Below, in pieces: positions 25,228 to 34,402 of a DNA stretch of 64,000 bases. The DNA comes from Paenibacillus sp. PvR098. Lineage in GTDB: Bacteria; Bacillota; Bacilli; Paenibacillales; NBRC-103111. Where the stretch lies: the NCBI RefSeq assembly GCF_017833255.1, contig NZ_JAFIBU010000001.1, forward strand, positions 62,001 to 126,000. Reading direction: 5' to 3'. The position numbers and the translations under genes were made by a program. Each line of letters begins with the position of its first letter. The stretch's first letter is position 1. The notes under the pieces are model-generated. The model was not told the origin of the DNA. It made no database searches and saw only the letters and a list, made by a program, of their open reading frames with translations.

Positions 25228-25949
25228 ATGGGCAAATACAGCTGGTATGACTTTATGACGGAGCAGGATAAAGCGCATGATGCTGTATGGGGCAAGAAAG
25301 AATTGGCCGGGTTTGGAGACAGGCCGGCGCTGCTGTTAATCGACATTTATTACAGTGTATTGGGCTTCACACGGGAGCCAATCCTTGAATCGATGCGAAC
25401 ATGGCCCATGAGTACAGGGCTGGAAGGCTGGGAGGCGTCGACCGCACGGTGGAGCTTCTCGCTTCCGCGAGGAAGAACGGCATACCGGTCATTCACGTGA
25501 AGGGCCTGCATACGGGGGTTGATCACTGGAGCCGGGGAAGCAAACGCAATACCAGCCAACTGACGCCTGAAATGATCGAAAAGGGGCGGCAAATCGTCGA
25601 TGAGGTGAAGCCGATTGACGGTGAGCTGGTGATTGAAAAGGCGGCAGCCAGCGCTTTCCATGGAACTCCTTTGCTGTTCCATTTGATCAGTTTGAGCATT
25701 GATACGGTCATCTGTGCGGGAGAAACGACAAGTGGTTGTGTGCGTGCTTCGGTGGTGGATGGGGCTACGCACCGTTTTCGGATGGGCGTTGTTGAGGAAT
25801 GTGTTTTTGATCGAACACAGGCTTGTCATTATATCAATTTGTATGATATGCATCAAAAATATGCAGATGTGGTGAACCTGACGCATGCCAATGAATATTT
25901 CAGCCAGATCGGAGCACGGAACAAGCAAGAAATCGGTATAGTGAGTTAA
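25228..25949 (+). pseudogene. N-carbamoylsarcosine amidase-like cysteine hydrolase, frameshifted
   Basis: The first frame (ATG 25228 behind AAGGAGGGCG) is nearly identical in layout to the intact paralogue at 28096: KKELAGFGDRPALLLIDIYYSVLG ... TGLEGWEA. After codon 25435-25437 one G is missing compared with the paralogue, which reads GLEGWEAVDRT, and the remaining 170 residues continue in another frame (VDRTVELLASARKNGIPVIH to the end) with the catalytic Cys in GETTSGCVRAS. With the frame restored it would be a normal isochorismatase-family amidase of about 240 residues. This is a single-base deletion or a sequencing error. It starts an amidase operon with the next gene 39 bases on. Confidence 0.85.
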
Positions 25950-25988
25950 CTTGCTGCCTCTAATACTTCGAGGAAAGGATGATTTCGT

Positions 25989-26702
25989 TTGAAATATGAA
26001 TTTGAAGATCATTGCTGGAAAGAATTAATCCCGGAGGAAGTGTTGGAGATTTATAAGCCGTATCATCGGGAAACCTTCGTAGGCAAGCGGCCTGCGCTGC
26101 TGGTGGTCGATCTGTATAATTTAGCGTATCAGGGAGGTCCTCGTCCGGTTATTGAATTGCAGAAGGAGTTTCCCAGTTCCTGCGGAATTCATGCATGGGA
26201 TGCCATTGAACCGACGAAGCGGGTGTTCGACGCGGTTCGCTCGCTGCAATGGCCGGTGATCTATCTTACCAGTGACAGGATTACGCGCTCTAACAGCCGT
26301 AAGGTGTCTGCGACGAAACGGAAATCGTCCTCCGTTAGTGAAGACGCCTATGAGATTTTTCCGGAATTCAGTCCGCAGCCGGAAGATTTGATCATCTGCA
26401 AAACAAGGGCCAGCGCCTTTCATGCAACGCCTTTGAGTGCATATTTGACGCTCATGGGGGTAGACAGCTTGATTGTTGTCGGCGAATCCACGAGCGGTTG
26501 TGTACGAGCGAGTGTAGTAGACGCCTATTCCCATGGCTATCATACGGTAGTAGTGGAGGAGTGTTGTTTCGATCGGAGCCCGATTTCGCATCAGATAAGT
26601 CTGTTCGATTTGCATCACAAATATGCAGATGTGATGCATGTGGATGAATGGTTAGGGCATCTTTCACAGCGCCAACCAGGTCAAACGGTTGGAAGTAAAT
26701 GA
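25989..26702 (+). CDS. isochorismatase-family amidohydrolase (N-carbamoylsarcosine amidase/maleamate amidase-like)
   Basis: The 237-residue protein has the family triad Asp41 (LLVVDLYN), Lys138 (IICKTRASAF) and Cys171 (ESTSGCVRASVVD). Such enzymes hydrolyse carbamoyl, maleamoyl, biuret or nicotinamide-type amides and release ammonia. It differs clearly from its neighbours at 25228 and 28096, with an N-terminal extension ending in YKPYHRETFVGK and a basic insert around residues 100-115, so its substrate probably differs. The start is TTG 25989 with AAAGGATG upstream. The stop is followed directly by the aldo/keto reductase fragment. Confidence 0.83.
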   Translation: MKYEFEDHCWKELIPEEVLEIYKPYHRETFVGKRPALLVVDLYNLAYQGGPRPVIELQKEFPSSCGIHAWDAIEPTKRVFDAVRSLQWPVIYLTSDRITRSNSRKVSATKRKSSSVSEDAYEIFPEFSPQPEDLIICKTRASAFHATPLSAYLTLMGVDSLIVVGESTSGCVRASVVDAYSHGYHTVVVEECCFDRSPISHQISLFDLHHKYADVMHVDEWLGHLSQRQPGQTVGSK

Positions 26703-26900
26703 ATGGGATACAATCGTTCGGGAAGGACCGGACTGGAGGTATCGGAGGTTGGTTTAGGCTGCATGTCCCTCGGTGGATCTTCTGACGGGAAAGTATCTCC
26801 AAGGAGAGAAGAACAGATCCAGCCGGCACGAGGGGGAGCGCATGGGATCGTGCACTCCTGCAGCTGCCGGCGATGGATGAAAACGATTAAAGGGGATTAA
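26703..26900 (+). pseudogene. aldo/keto reductase, N-terminal fragment
   Basis: Only the first 25 or so residues (MGYNRSGRTGLEVSEVGLGC and SLGG) match aldo/keto reductases, whose N-terminus reads very similarly. From about 26778 the frame drifts into unrelated Arg/Cys-rich sequence until the stop at 26900, so the other 290 or so residues, including the catalytic Asp-Tyr-Lys-His, are missing. The ATG abuts the amidase stop, which suggests that a complete reductase was once part of this operon. Confidence 0.7.
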
Positions 26901-26903
26901 CGC

Positions 26904-27842
26904 TTATCTGACATCGGAGGAGCTTGTGGAGGTAGACGCCGTTTGCCGATTGGATTGATCGTTGATTTCATCCTCGAAGTGGCGAATGAATAATTGATCA
27001 AGGCTGTTTAGCTCGCCTTCACGGTAAACGATAAATAACTGGCTTAAAGGAAACGGGTTGTGTTCAATTTCGATTTGAACCAGCTCGTTTTTTTTGACTT
27101 CACTTTTCATATACGAAGGACCGGAGAAAAGAACGCCGAAATTCATTTGAATAAAATGCTTGAGCAAGCTCAAATTATTGGATTCGAATTTAGGTTTATA
27201 ATTCAGGTTCAGTTGATTGAGCGTGACATCAATGAGTTTGCGGGATTGGGTATCTTTCTGATAAGTAATGAGCGGTTCCTGCAAGACTTCTTCCAAAGCG
27301 ATTTTCTTGTGTTTGGCAAATCGGTGCTGAGGAGATACATAAAGCATCATAGGTTCACTATAAACGAGCCGGTAGTTTAAATCGGGGTCATTGCTTGTAT
27401 AACGCGTGATCCCGAGCTGGAACGTTCTGCTTTTCATTAATCGCACCAGCTCCGAAGTTGAATAACAATATACCTTGATGGATACGTTGGCGTGTTTGGA
27501 TGTGAAGGAATTCATCATCTGCGGAAGAATACAGGATGCGAACGAACTGTTGCAGCCGATCGACAGCTTTCCTGTCGTTCCTGATTTTACTTGACCTACG
27601 GCCTCCTTTCCTTCTTGGACGGCGCCGATGATGGAACGAGCATAAGGCAAAAAAGCCTTGCCTTCTTCCGTTAGCTTGATTTTTCCTTTTGCGCGGATCA
27701 GCAGGGAATTGCCTAATTCTTTCTCCAATTGACTGATGCGGTGGGATACGGTCGGCTGGGGCAAATACAATTGATTAGCCGCTTGTTGGAAGCTCCCGAC
27801 TTGATAAACCTTTAGGAAAGTCACAATATGCTCGATATTCAA
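26904..27842 (-). CDS. LysR-family transcriptional regulator
   Basis: The protein of 312 residues has the usual winged helix (NIEHIVTFLKVYQVGSFQQA, then LPQPTVSHRISQLEKELG) and a LysR effector domain (about 90-295). I place the start at TTG 27842, eight bases after AAGGAG; an upstream in-frame ATG at 27899 adds 19 residues not typical of the family. The C-terminal tail is Ser/Thr rich (NRQTASTSTSSSD). It is divergent from the amidase-ABC operon at 28096, which it most likely controls through the palindromes at 27945 and 28052. Confidence 0.85.
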   Translation of the reverse strand: MNIEHIVTFLKVYQVGSFQQAANQLYLPQPTVSHRISQLEKELGNSLLIRAKGKIKLTEEGKAFLPYARSIIGAVQEGKEAVGQVKSGTTGKLSIGCNSSFASCILPQMMNSFTSKHANVSIKVYCYSTSELVRLMKSRTFQLGITRYTSNDPDLNYRLVYSEPMMLYVSPQHRFAKHKKIALEEVLQEPLITYQKDTQSRKLIDVTLNQLNLNYKPKFESNNLSLLKHFIQMNFGVLFSGPSYMKSEVKKNELVQIEIEHNPFPLSQLFIVYREGELNSLDQLFIRHFEDEINDQSNRQTASTSTSSSDVR

Positions 27843-27944
27843 ATCGACCCGCTCCTTCAAGACTTTATGATATATATTGTAACATAATATGCGAAACATA
27901 TAATGGATAATGAAAAATTAAGTAGTGAATATGTGAAAAAAGAA

Positions 27945-27962
27945 GATAATGAATTCGTTATC
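27945..27962. promoter_or_regulatory. 18-bp palindrome, candidate LysR operator
   Basis: GATAA-T-GAATTC-G-TTATC is symmetrical except at one pair. It lies 103 bases before the LysR start and about 135 before the amidase start. Confidence 0.45.
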
Positions 27963-28051
27963 ATTCAAAATGTGAATAAATCGATTCAGTTTCAGTTATT
28001 TACAACTAGATGAAAAGTAAATATGATGGAATCACAGTAGAATTAAGTCAT

Positions 28052-28078
28052 ATTTATGATAACTAATATAACATAAAT
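28052..28078. promoter_or_regulatory. inverted repeat ATTTATG-N13-CATAAAT, candidate LysR operator
   Basis: Perfect 7-bp arms are separated by 13 bases. The right arm ends next to the ribosome binding site of the amidase gene, so it may overlap the promoter or affect the mRNA leader. Confidence 0.4.
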
Positions 28079-28095
28079 TCAAGGAGGAGATCGAA

Positions 28096-28806
28096 ATGAC
28101 TTCAAAAGGATGGGACCGTTATTTGTCGGATCGAGATAAGCAGCATGATGAGTTGTGCGGGAAAAAAGAGCTGAGAGGATTCGGAGTAAAGCCGGCGCTG
28201 CTGCTCATCGATATATACTACAGCGTGCTTGGAACGAAACGGGAAGTGATCTTCGAATCCATGAGAACATGGCCGGGCAGCACCGGTCTTGAAGGTTGGG
28301 AGGCGGTGGATCGAACCGCGGAACTGCTGGCTGTTGCTAGAGAAAACGATATTCCCGTGATTCACATCAAAGGGCTGTCGTCGCCGATCAAACCGTGGAT
28401 CGCCAGGACATCGCGACGAGGGATGTCGGAGGAGCTTCGCGGTATAGGCTCGCAAATCGTCGATGAAGTGAAGCCGCTTGAAGGGGAATTGGTTATAGAA
28501 AAGTCGGCTCCAAGCGCTTTTCAAGGAACTCCGTTAGCTTATCAGCTCGTCAGTCTTGGAATCGACACGGTCATTTGCTGCGGAGAGACGACTAGCGGCT
28601 GCGTTCGGGCTTCGGTGGTCGACGGAGCGACGCATCGATTCAAAATGGGGGTTGTCGAAGAATGTGTATTCGACCGAACCGAATCGTCCCATTGGATCAA
28701 TCTGTACGATATGCATCAAAAGTATGCGGATGTGGTGAATTTAGCCGATGCCGTCCAATATTTCAAGGAGATTGGAGCGAAAAACAAACGCCTCGTTCAA
28801 TCGTAA
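28096..28806 (+). CDS. N-carbamoylsarcosine amidase-like cysteine hydrolase
   Basis: The 236-residue protein is the intact paralogue of the frameshifted gene at 25228 and has Asp39 (LLLIDIYYS), Lys136 (LVIEKSAPSAF) and Cys169 (GETTSGCVRAS). By family it hydrolyses the C-N bond of an N-carbamoyl or similar amide, giving ammonia. ATG 28096 follows CAAGGAGGAG. It is 46 bases ahead of a family-5 binding-protein gene, so uptake of a peptide-like or carbamoyl compound and its hydrolysis are probably co-expressed under the divergent LysR regulator. Confidence 0.87.
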   Translation: MTSKGWDRYLSDRDKQHDELCGKKELRGFGVKPALLLIDIYYSVLGTKREVIFESMRTWPGSTGLEGWEAVDRTAELLAVARENDIPVIHIKGLSSPIKPWIARTSRRGMSEELRGIGSQIVDEVKPLEGELVIEKSAPSAFQGTPLAYQLVSLGIDTVICCGETTSGCVRASVVDGATHRFKMGVVEECVFDRTESSHWINLYDMHQKYADVVNLADAVQYFKEIGAKNKRLVQS

Positions 28807-28852
28807 TTTACCGGCTTGTCACTACCATTCGAAATAAGAGGGGGAGCAATGT

Positions 28853-30436
28853 ATGAGAACATGGAAATGGGGTTTTACCTGTATACTGGTCCTCTTGATG
28901 TTTTTGACGGCATGTGAAACCAGCGGAGGCGGCAGCACATCGGAAGGGACGCAGACTGCAGGAACAAGCTCAGGCGAAGCGGCAGGATCTGGGGAAAAAG
29001 TACTGAAGGTCCGTTTTTACGATGATCCGGCTGGCTTTGACCCGGCGAATATATTCCGGATTGAAAACGAGAATATTGCGTTTAACATTTTCAGCGGACT
29101 GACAACCTACGATTCCAAAACCGGAGCCATTATACCTGATTTGGCGGAATCGTGGGAGAACTCGGATAATCAGACTTGGAAGTTCCAGCTGCGTAAGGGC
29201 GTGAAATGGCAAAAAGGGTACGGCGAGTTTACTTCCGCAGATGTGCTGTACTCCTATCATCGTATTTTGGATCCGGTAACCGCATCGCCCTATGCGGCAG
29301 AATTCAACAATGTGGAAAGTTTTGAAGCACCAGATCCGCATACGTTCGTAGTTAAGCTCAAGAAGCCTGACGGCAATTTCCTGCATCAGGTCGCTAACTA
29401 TCACCAAGGTCAGATTGTGAAGAAAGAAGCGGTCGAGGAGTTTGGAGATAAGATCCGCTGGAATCCGGTCGGAACAGGTCCCTATGCGGTGGAGAAGATC
29501 GATCCGACTTCAGAGATCGTCCTCGTACGGCATGAGGAATATTACAAGGGTCCGGCTCCGATCAGCAAGCTTATTTTCTCGATTATGAAAGACGATGCCA
29601 CCGCTACCATCGCTTTGCAGAATGGTGAAATCGACTTGCTCATGCGCACCAACCGCGAGGAAAATTTGGATACGTTGGAGAAAGCGGGCTTCAAAATGAA
29701 CAGGGTCGACAACTATGCCGTTTCACTTAAGGTATTTAATTTGGAACACCCGATTTTATCGAATCCCAAAGTGCGTCAGGCTTGGGCGCACGCAGTTGAC
29801 TTCCAGGCGATTGCTGAAGGCGTGACTCCGAATCTCCAAATGGGCGCTGCCAATCTGATGCCGGAGTGGATGGAAGGGTACAGCAAAAATGTGCCGATAT
29901 ATGAGTATAATCCTGAAAAAGCGAAGCAGCTCTTGCAAGAAGCGGGATATGCGAACGGATTTAAAGTCAAAAATCTGGCCACTTCCGCAACAGGTGTAAC
30001 GGATCAAATGCAGCTGGAGCAGGAATATCTCAAAGCGGTAGGCATTCAATTGGAATTTGAATTGGTCGATACGCCCACTTTTAATCAAAAGCGCAACCGA
30101 GGTGAGTTTGAAACGGCCACTCGTCTCCTGCCGGCTGTCAACCCGGATATGATTTTATTCAGTTTCCTGCATCCGGATAATATTTCTCCAAAAGGCTTGA
30201 ATGGCGCCAGATACAACAATCCCGAAGTAACGGGTAAGCTGGAGGCTGTGCGTGCAGAAGTCGATCCCGGGAAGCGGAAGGTTCTTTATGAAGAAATACA
30301 GAAGATTGCCATGACGGAGCTTCCGTATTTACCGACCTTTGGAGGTAACGTATTCTGGCCAAGCAAACAAAATATTGACGGTGTGGTCATAAACAAGCTG
30401 GCGCAGGTCAATTTCTATGATGTAGATATCAAATAA
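28853..30436 (+). CDS. ABC transporter substrate-binding lipoprotein, family 5 (dipeptide/oligopeptide type)
   Basis: The 527-residue protein starts with a lipoprotein signal (TCILVLLMFLTACE) and a Gly/Ser-rich spacer, then a family-5 fold: FDPANIFRIENENIAFNIFS, LAESWENSDNQTWKFQLRKG and KWQKGYGEFTSADVLYSYHRI. Such receptors bind di/oligopeptides, nickel chelates or opine-like compounds. Start ATG 28853 is preceded by GAGGGGGAGC. Permeases and fused ATPases follow, giving a complete importer. Confidence 0.9.
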   Translation: MRTWKWGFTCILVLLMFLTACETSGGGSTSEGTQTAGTSSGEAAGSGEKVLKVRFYDDPAGFDPANIFRIENENIAFNIFSGLTTYDSKTGAIIPDLAESWENSDNQTWKFQLRKGVKWQKGYGEFTSADVLYSYHRILDPVTASPYAAEFNNVESFEAPDPHTFVVKLKKPDGNFLHQVANYHQGQIVKKEAVEEFGDKIRWNPVGTGPYAVEKIDPTSEIVLVRHEEYYKGPAPISKLIFSIMKDDATATIALQNGEIDLLMRTNREENLDTLEKAGFKMNRVDNYAVSLKVFNLEHPILSNPKVRQAWAHAVDFQAIAEGVTPNLQMGAANLMPEWMEGYSKNVPIYEYNPEKAKQLLQEAGYANGFKVKNLATSATGVTDQMQLEQEYLKAVGIQLEFELVDTPTFNQKRNRGEFETATRLLPAVNPDMILFSFLHPDNISPKGLNGARYNNPEVTGKLEAVRAEVDPGKRKVLYEEIQKIAMTELPYLPTFGGNVFWPSKQNIDGVVINKLAQVNFYDVDIK

Positions 30437-30457
30437 CATACCAGGTGGTGAACCGCG

Positions 30458-31405
30458 ATGATCAACTACACCATGAAAAAAGGATTACAGCTGTTTGTTA
30501 CGATGTTCGGTGTGTTGACTCTCGTGTTCTTCTCCATTCGGCTCATTCCAGGCGATCCTGCTGCAGCGATCGCCGGAGACAGCCTTTCGGCTGAGGCGCT
30601 CGAGGAATTAAGGGAGAAGCTCGGACTCAATGCCCCTCTCTGGGCTCAATATATCGAATATTTAAAAAGTATTCTTAGTCTGGATTTGGGTACGACGATC
30701 ACCACATCGCTGCCGATTGCCGGTTTGCTGTTGAAAGCTTTGCCCATAACGCTGATCATCGCTGTGTTTACGGTGCTACTTTCAGTTATCATCGCCATTC
30801 CGCTCGGAACCATCGCCGCTTTCCTGGCCCATAAAGGCAAGAAAGCGTTGGATAATATCATCACATGGGCAGCGATGCTGGTGGATCTGATGCCTTCCTT
30901 CTGGACGGCACTGCTGCTCATGCTGTTCCTGTCGCTTAATTTACGCCTGTTTCCTGCGAGTGGTGCGATCAGTTTCGACGATCCGGTCATGTTCTTCATG
31001 CGGGTGGCGATGCCAATCCTGGTGCTGGGTTTAACTCAGATCGCAACCTTGGCCAGAATTACCCGAACGGCTGTACTGGAAGTGCTGAATGAAGATTATG
31101 TAAGAACGGCCAGAGCGATGGGGACATCGGAAATCATTGTGGTGTTCAGACATGCATTGAAAAATGCGATGCTGCCCATTATTACCGTGGTTGGTCTTAG
31201 TTTCGGCAACTTGTTGAACGGTACGGTGATTGTGGAGTTTATCTTCTCCATACCGGGTATCGGTTCACTCCTTGTATACGGCATTAACAGTCGGGACTAT
31301 CCTCTTGTCCAAAATGTGATTTTATTTTATGCCTTCGTGTTTGTAGCGATTAATTTCTTAACTGACCTGGTCTACAAGAAGTTCGATCCGAGAGTTCAGT
31401 TCTAA
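30458..31405 (+). CDS. ABC transporter permease, DppB type
   Basis: The 315-residue membrane protein has about six helices, the DppB opening (TLVFFSIRLIPGDPA), and the EAA loop VRTARAMGTSEIIVVFRHALKNA. It forms one half of the dipeptide-type channel, partnered by the next gene. Start ATG 30458 follows CCAGGTGGTG, 22 bases after the binding-protein gene. Length is normal. Confidence 0.9.
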   Translation: MINYTMKKGLQLFVTMFGVLTLVFFSIRLIPGDPAAAIAGDSLSAEALEELREKLGLNAPLWAQYIEYLKSILSLDLGTTITTSLPIAGLLLKALPITLIIAVFTVLLSVIIAIPLGTIAAFLAHKGKKALDNIITWAAMLVDLMPSFWTALLLMLFLSLNLRLFPASGAISFDDPVMFFMRVAMPILVLGLTQIATLARITRTAVLEVLNEDYVRTARAMGTSEIIVVFRHALKNAMLPIITVVGLSFGNLLNGTVIVEFIFSIPGIGSLLVYGINSRDYPLVQNVILFYAFVFVAINFLTDLVYKKFDPRVQF

Positions 31406-31433
31406 AACAATCGATTTACAGGAGGGATGGAGC

Positions 31434-32330
31434 GTGAAACAAGAAGCGGTTCATACGACAATGATCGGGCAAGCCTCAGCATTGCCGCCCTGGAGAATCA
31501 AAATTCCTTATTTCATGTTTTTTGTCAGGAATAAAAAGGCCATGTGGGCCGTGCTGATCCTAGCACCCATTCTGCTGCTGGCCGTTTTGTCGCCAGTACT
31601 GCCGCTGCAAGCGCCTCTCGAAACAAATGTCCGGCAAAGCCTGTCCTCCCCAACGCTGGAGCATCCCTTCGGTACGGATAAGCTGGGCAGAGATGTATTC
31701 AGCAGGACATTGTCAGGCATCAAAGTATCGATGCTGGTCGGTATAAGCGTAGCGGCTATTGCTCTTGTTTTCGGCATAGTCCTCGGGACCATATCCGGAT
31801 TCTTCGGCAAAACCGTCGATCGTGTTATTATGGGAATTGTAGATATATTCTTGGCTTTCCCTTCTTTGCTGCTGGCGATCGGCTTGGTTGCCGTGATGGG
31901 GGCCGGTACGATCCCAGTGATCTGCGCCATTGCTCTCGCCGATGTGCCCCGATTTATCCGTCTTCAGCGCTCGCTGGTGCTGAGTCTGAAGTCCAGAACG
32001 TTCATTGATGCGGCCAGAACGGTCAACGCTTCCCAGGGCTGGCTAATGGCGAAGCATATTGTTCCCAATACGATTGCGCCTCTGCTCGTTGCCGCCAGTA
32101 TCGCCGCTGCGAACGCGATTTTGGTTGAAGCCAGCTTGAGCTTTCTCGGTTTGGGAATACTGCCTCCGGCTCCATCCTTGGGCAATATAATCCGAGACGG
32201 TCAATTATATCTGCAGCAGGCTTGGTGGATTTCCACACTGCCGGGTGTTGTCATTCTGCTGATTGCGATCGCGCTGCACTTTTTATCCGACGGTATTCGT
32301 GAGGCATTGGATCCGAAAGCAAGAAAATAG
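31434..32330 (+). CDS. ABC transporter permease, DppC type
   Basis: The 298-residue protein shows the DppC N-terminal helix and HPFGTDKLGRDVFSRTLSG segment, then the EAA loop IDAARTVNASQGWLMAKHIVP and the C-terminal LSFLGLGILPPAPSLGNII motif. It is the second half of the channel. The start is GTG 31434 behind GGAGGGATGGAGC. It is 28 bases after the DppB-type gene. Confidence 0.9.
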   Translation: MKQEAVHTTMIGQASALPPWRIKIPYFMFFVRNKKAMWAVLILAPILLLAVLSPVLPLQAPLETNVRQSLSSPTLEHPFGTDKLGRDVFSRTLSGIKVSMLVGISVAAIALVFGIVLGTISGFFGKTVDRVIMGIVDIFLAFPSLLLAIGLVAVMGAGTIPVICAIALADVPRFIRLQRSLVLSLKSRTFIDAARTVNASQGWLMAKHIVPNTIAPLLVAASIAAANAILVEASLSFLGLGILPPAPSLGNIIRDGQLYLQQAWWISTLPGVVILLIAIALHFLSDGIREALDPKARK

Positions 32331-32371
32331 CGTGTCACTCTGAATCAACAAGAGCTAAGGAGGCGAAGGGC

Positions 32372-34402
32372 ATGGAGAAGGAACCCATGATGAGTCCATA
32401 CGTACCCGTCCTGCAGGTTCACGATTTGCATACACACTTTTTTACGGAATCAGGCACGGTAAAAGCAGTAAATGGGGTTTCCTTCGACTTGCAGCGAGGT
32501 GAGCGTCTGGCTATTGTAGGCGAGAGCGGTTCAGGCAAAAGCGCCATGGCGATGTCTTTGATCCAGTTGATCGCTCATCCGGGCAAGGTCGTTTCGGGCA
32601 GCGTGAAGCTGGAAGGGCAGGAACTGATCGGCATGAGTGACGGAGGGCTCAACAAGCTGCGCGGAAGCTCCATCGGAACGGTATTTCAGGATCCGATGGC
32701 CTCTCTTGATCCGGTGATGCGGATTGAGGATCAAATGGTCATTCCGATTCGGAAGCACTTAAATCTAGGGGCCAAAGAGTCCAGAGCGCATGCGATCCAA
32801 TTATTGAGCAGCGTCGGTATTCCCGATGCGGAGAAACGGATCACGTCTTATCCGTTCGAAATGAGCGGCGGTATGAGACAAAGGGTGATGATCGCCATGG
32901 CGATCTCCTGCAATCCGAAGCTGATTATTGCGGATGAACCGACCACTGCACTGGATGTGACCATCCAGGCTCAGATCGTGGAGCTCATGAAGAGCATTAC
33001 GGAGAAAACGGGCAGCGCCATGGTTTTTATCACCCATGATTTGGGCTTGGTTGCCCGCTTCGCGCAAAAGGTGGCGGTCATGTACGCCGGTAAAATCGTT
33101 GAGTACGGTACCGTACATGAGATTTTCGGGCAGCCTAAGCATCCTTACACGCAGAGCCTGCTTATGACCATCCCGAGTGTCAGCGGAGAAAAAAGGGAGC
33201 GTCTGCTGCAAATTCAAGGATTTCCGCCGGATATGAAATATCCAGTTCTGGGCTGTGCTTATAAAGAACGGTGTCCGGCAGCCTCCGATCGTTGTTATCA
33301 CAATACACCGGAATTAACCGTAAAGGGAGGACAGCAGCTAGCCGCATGCTGGGAGTTGAAGGGCTTGATGAGAGATGGGGAAGACAAGGTAATGGACCTG
33401 CTCAGCTATCAGAGAAGAAAGGAAGCCCCCGACATAGCGCAATCGGATTTGAACTTTGAAGAAGAAAGCTATGGCCGTTCCGATGTGGTGCTTGAGGTTC
33501 GGGAATTGCGAAAGCATTATAAGAAGACGTCCGTCCTGCCATGGAAAAAGTCGGTGGAGATTCGTGCCGTGAACGGGATTGACCTGACCTTAAAACAAGG
33601 AGAGACTATCGGGATTGTAGGTGAAAGCGGCTGCGGCAAAAGCACGACAGCCCGCATGCTGCTCCAGCTTGAGCAGCCTACCTCAGGCAGCATCAACGCC
33701 AAAGGCAATATTCAAATCGTATTCCAAGATCCGTACTCTTCTTTTAATCCCAAGATGAGCATTGAGGATATCATCGCCGAACCGCTGAATGTGCAAAAAA
33801 TCGGAACGAAGGAGGACCGGAAGCGGAAAGTAAGAGATTTAATTCAGAAGGTTGGATTGGATCCTGTTTATTTGGACCGGTATCCGAGTCAATTAAGCGG
33901 AGGCCAGCGGCAGCGGGTTGGCGTCGCCCGGGCACTTGCTTTGAATCCTTCAGTCGTGGTGGCCGATGAACCGACATCGGCGCTGGATGTATCGGTGCGC
34001 GCACAAATTATTAATTTGCTTTGTGACCTGAAGGAGGAGATGGGCCTAAGCTTTATATTCATCTCTCATGACCTGTCCACGGTGCGCTACATTAGCGACA
34101 TGATTGCCGTTATGTATCTGGGGGAAATTGTAGAGTTTGGTCCTGCTGAAGAAGTGTTTACGAATCCAGCACATCCTTATACGAAGGCTTTGCTTGCCGC
34201 CGTTCCCGTTCCCGATCCGTTCGTGGAGGAAGGGCGCAGCATTAAGCTGCTGTCGGGTGAAATGCCAAGTCCCGCGAACCCTCCTGCGGGCTGCGCGTTC
34301 AGTACGCGATGTCCAATGGCGACAGAACAATGTATGGAGGAAAAGCCGATCTTAACGGAAAAAATGGCGTTGAGAAAGGTAGCCTGCCATGCTGTCAGCT
34401 GA
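32372..34402 (+). CDS. ABC transporter, tandem DppD-DppF-type ATPase fusion
   Basis: The 676-residue protein joins two complete ATPases: domain 1 (about residues 10-270; GESGSGKSAM, MSGGMRQRVMIA, LIIADEPTTALD) and domain 2 (about 370-620; GESGCGKSTT, LSGGQRQRVGVA, VVVADEPTSALD). Each ends in the oligopeptide/dipeptide C-terminal Cys motif (GCAYKERCPAASDRC and GCAFSTRCPMATEQC). Usually DppD and DppF are separate; here one chain supplies both nucleotide-binding halves, as in YejF/GsiA-like transporters. Start ATG 32372 follows TAAGGAGGCG. Its end overlaps the MFS gene by 14 bases. Confidence 0.92.
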   Translation: MEKEPMMSPYVPVLQVHDLHTHFFTESGTVKAVNGVSFDLQRGERLAIVGESGSGKSAMAMSLIQLIAHPGKVVSGSVKLEGQELIGMSDGGLNKLRGSSIGTVFQDPMASLDPVMRIEDQMVIPIRKHLNLGAKESRAHAIQLLSSVGIPDAEKRITSYPFEMSGGMRQRVMIAMAISCNPKLIIADEPTTALDVTIQAQIVELMKSITEKTGSAMVFITHDLGLVARFAQKVAVMYAGKIVEYGTVHEIFGQPKHPYTQSLLMTIPSVSGEKRERLLQIQGFPPDMKYPVLGCAYKERCPAASDRCYHNTPELTVKGGQQLAACWELKGLMRDGEDKVMDLLSYQRRKEAPDIAQSDLNFEEESYGRSDVVLEVRELRKHYKKTSVLPWKKSVEIRAVNGIDLTLKQGETIGIVGESGCGKSTTARMLLQLEQPTSGSINAKGNIQIVFQDPYSSFNPKMSIEDIIAEPLNVQKIGTKEDRKRKVRDLIQKVGLDPVYLDRYPSQLSGGQRQRVGVARALALNPSVVVADEPTSALDVSVRAQIINLLCDLKEEMGLSFIFISHDLSTVRYISDMIAVMYLGEIVEFGPAEEVFTNPAHPYTKALLAAVPVPDPFVEEGRSIKLLSGEMPSPANPPAGCAFSTRCPMATEQCMEEKPILTEKMALRKVACHAVS

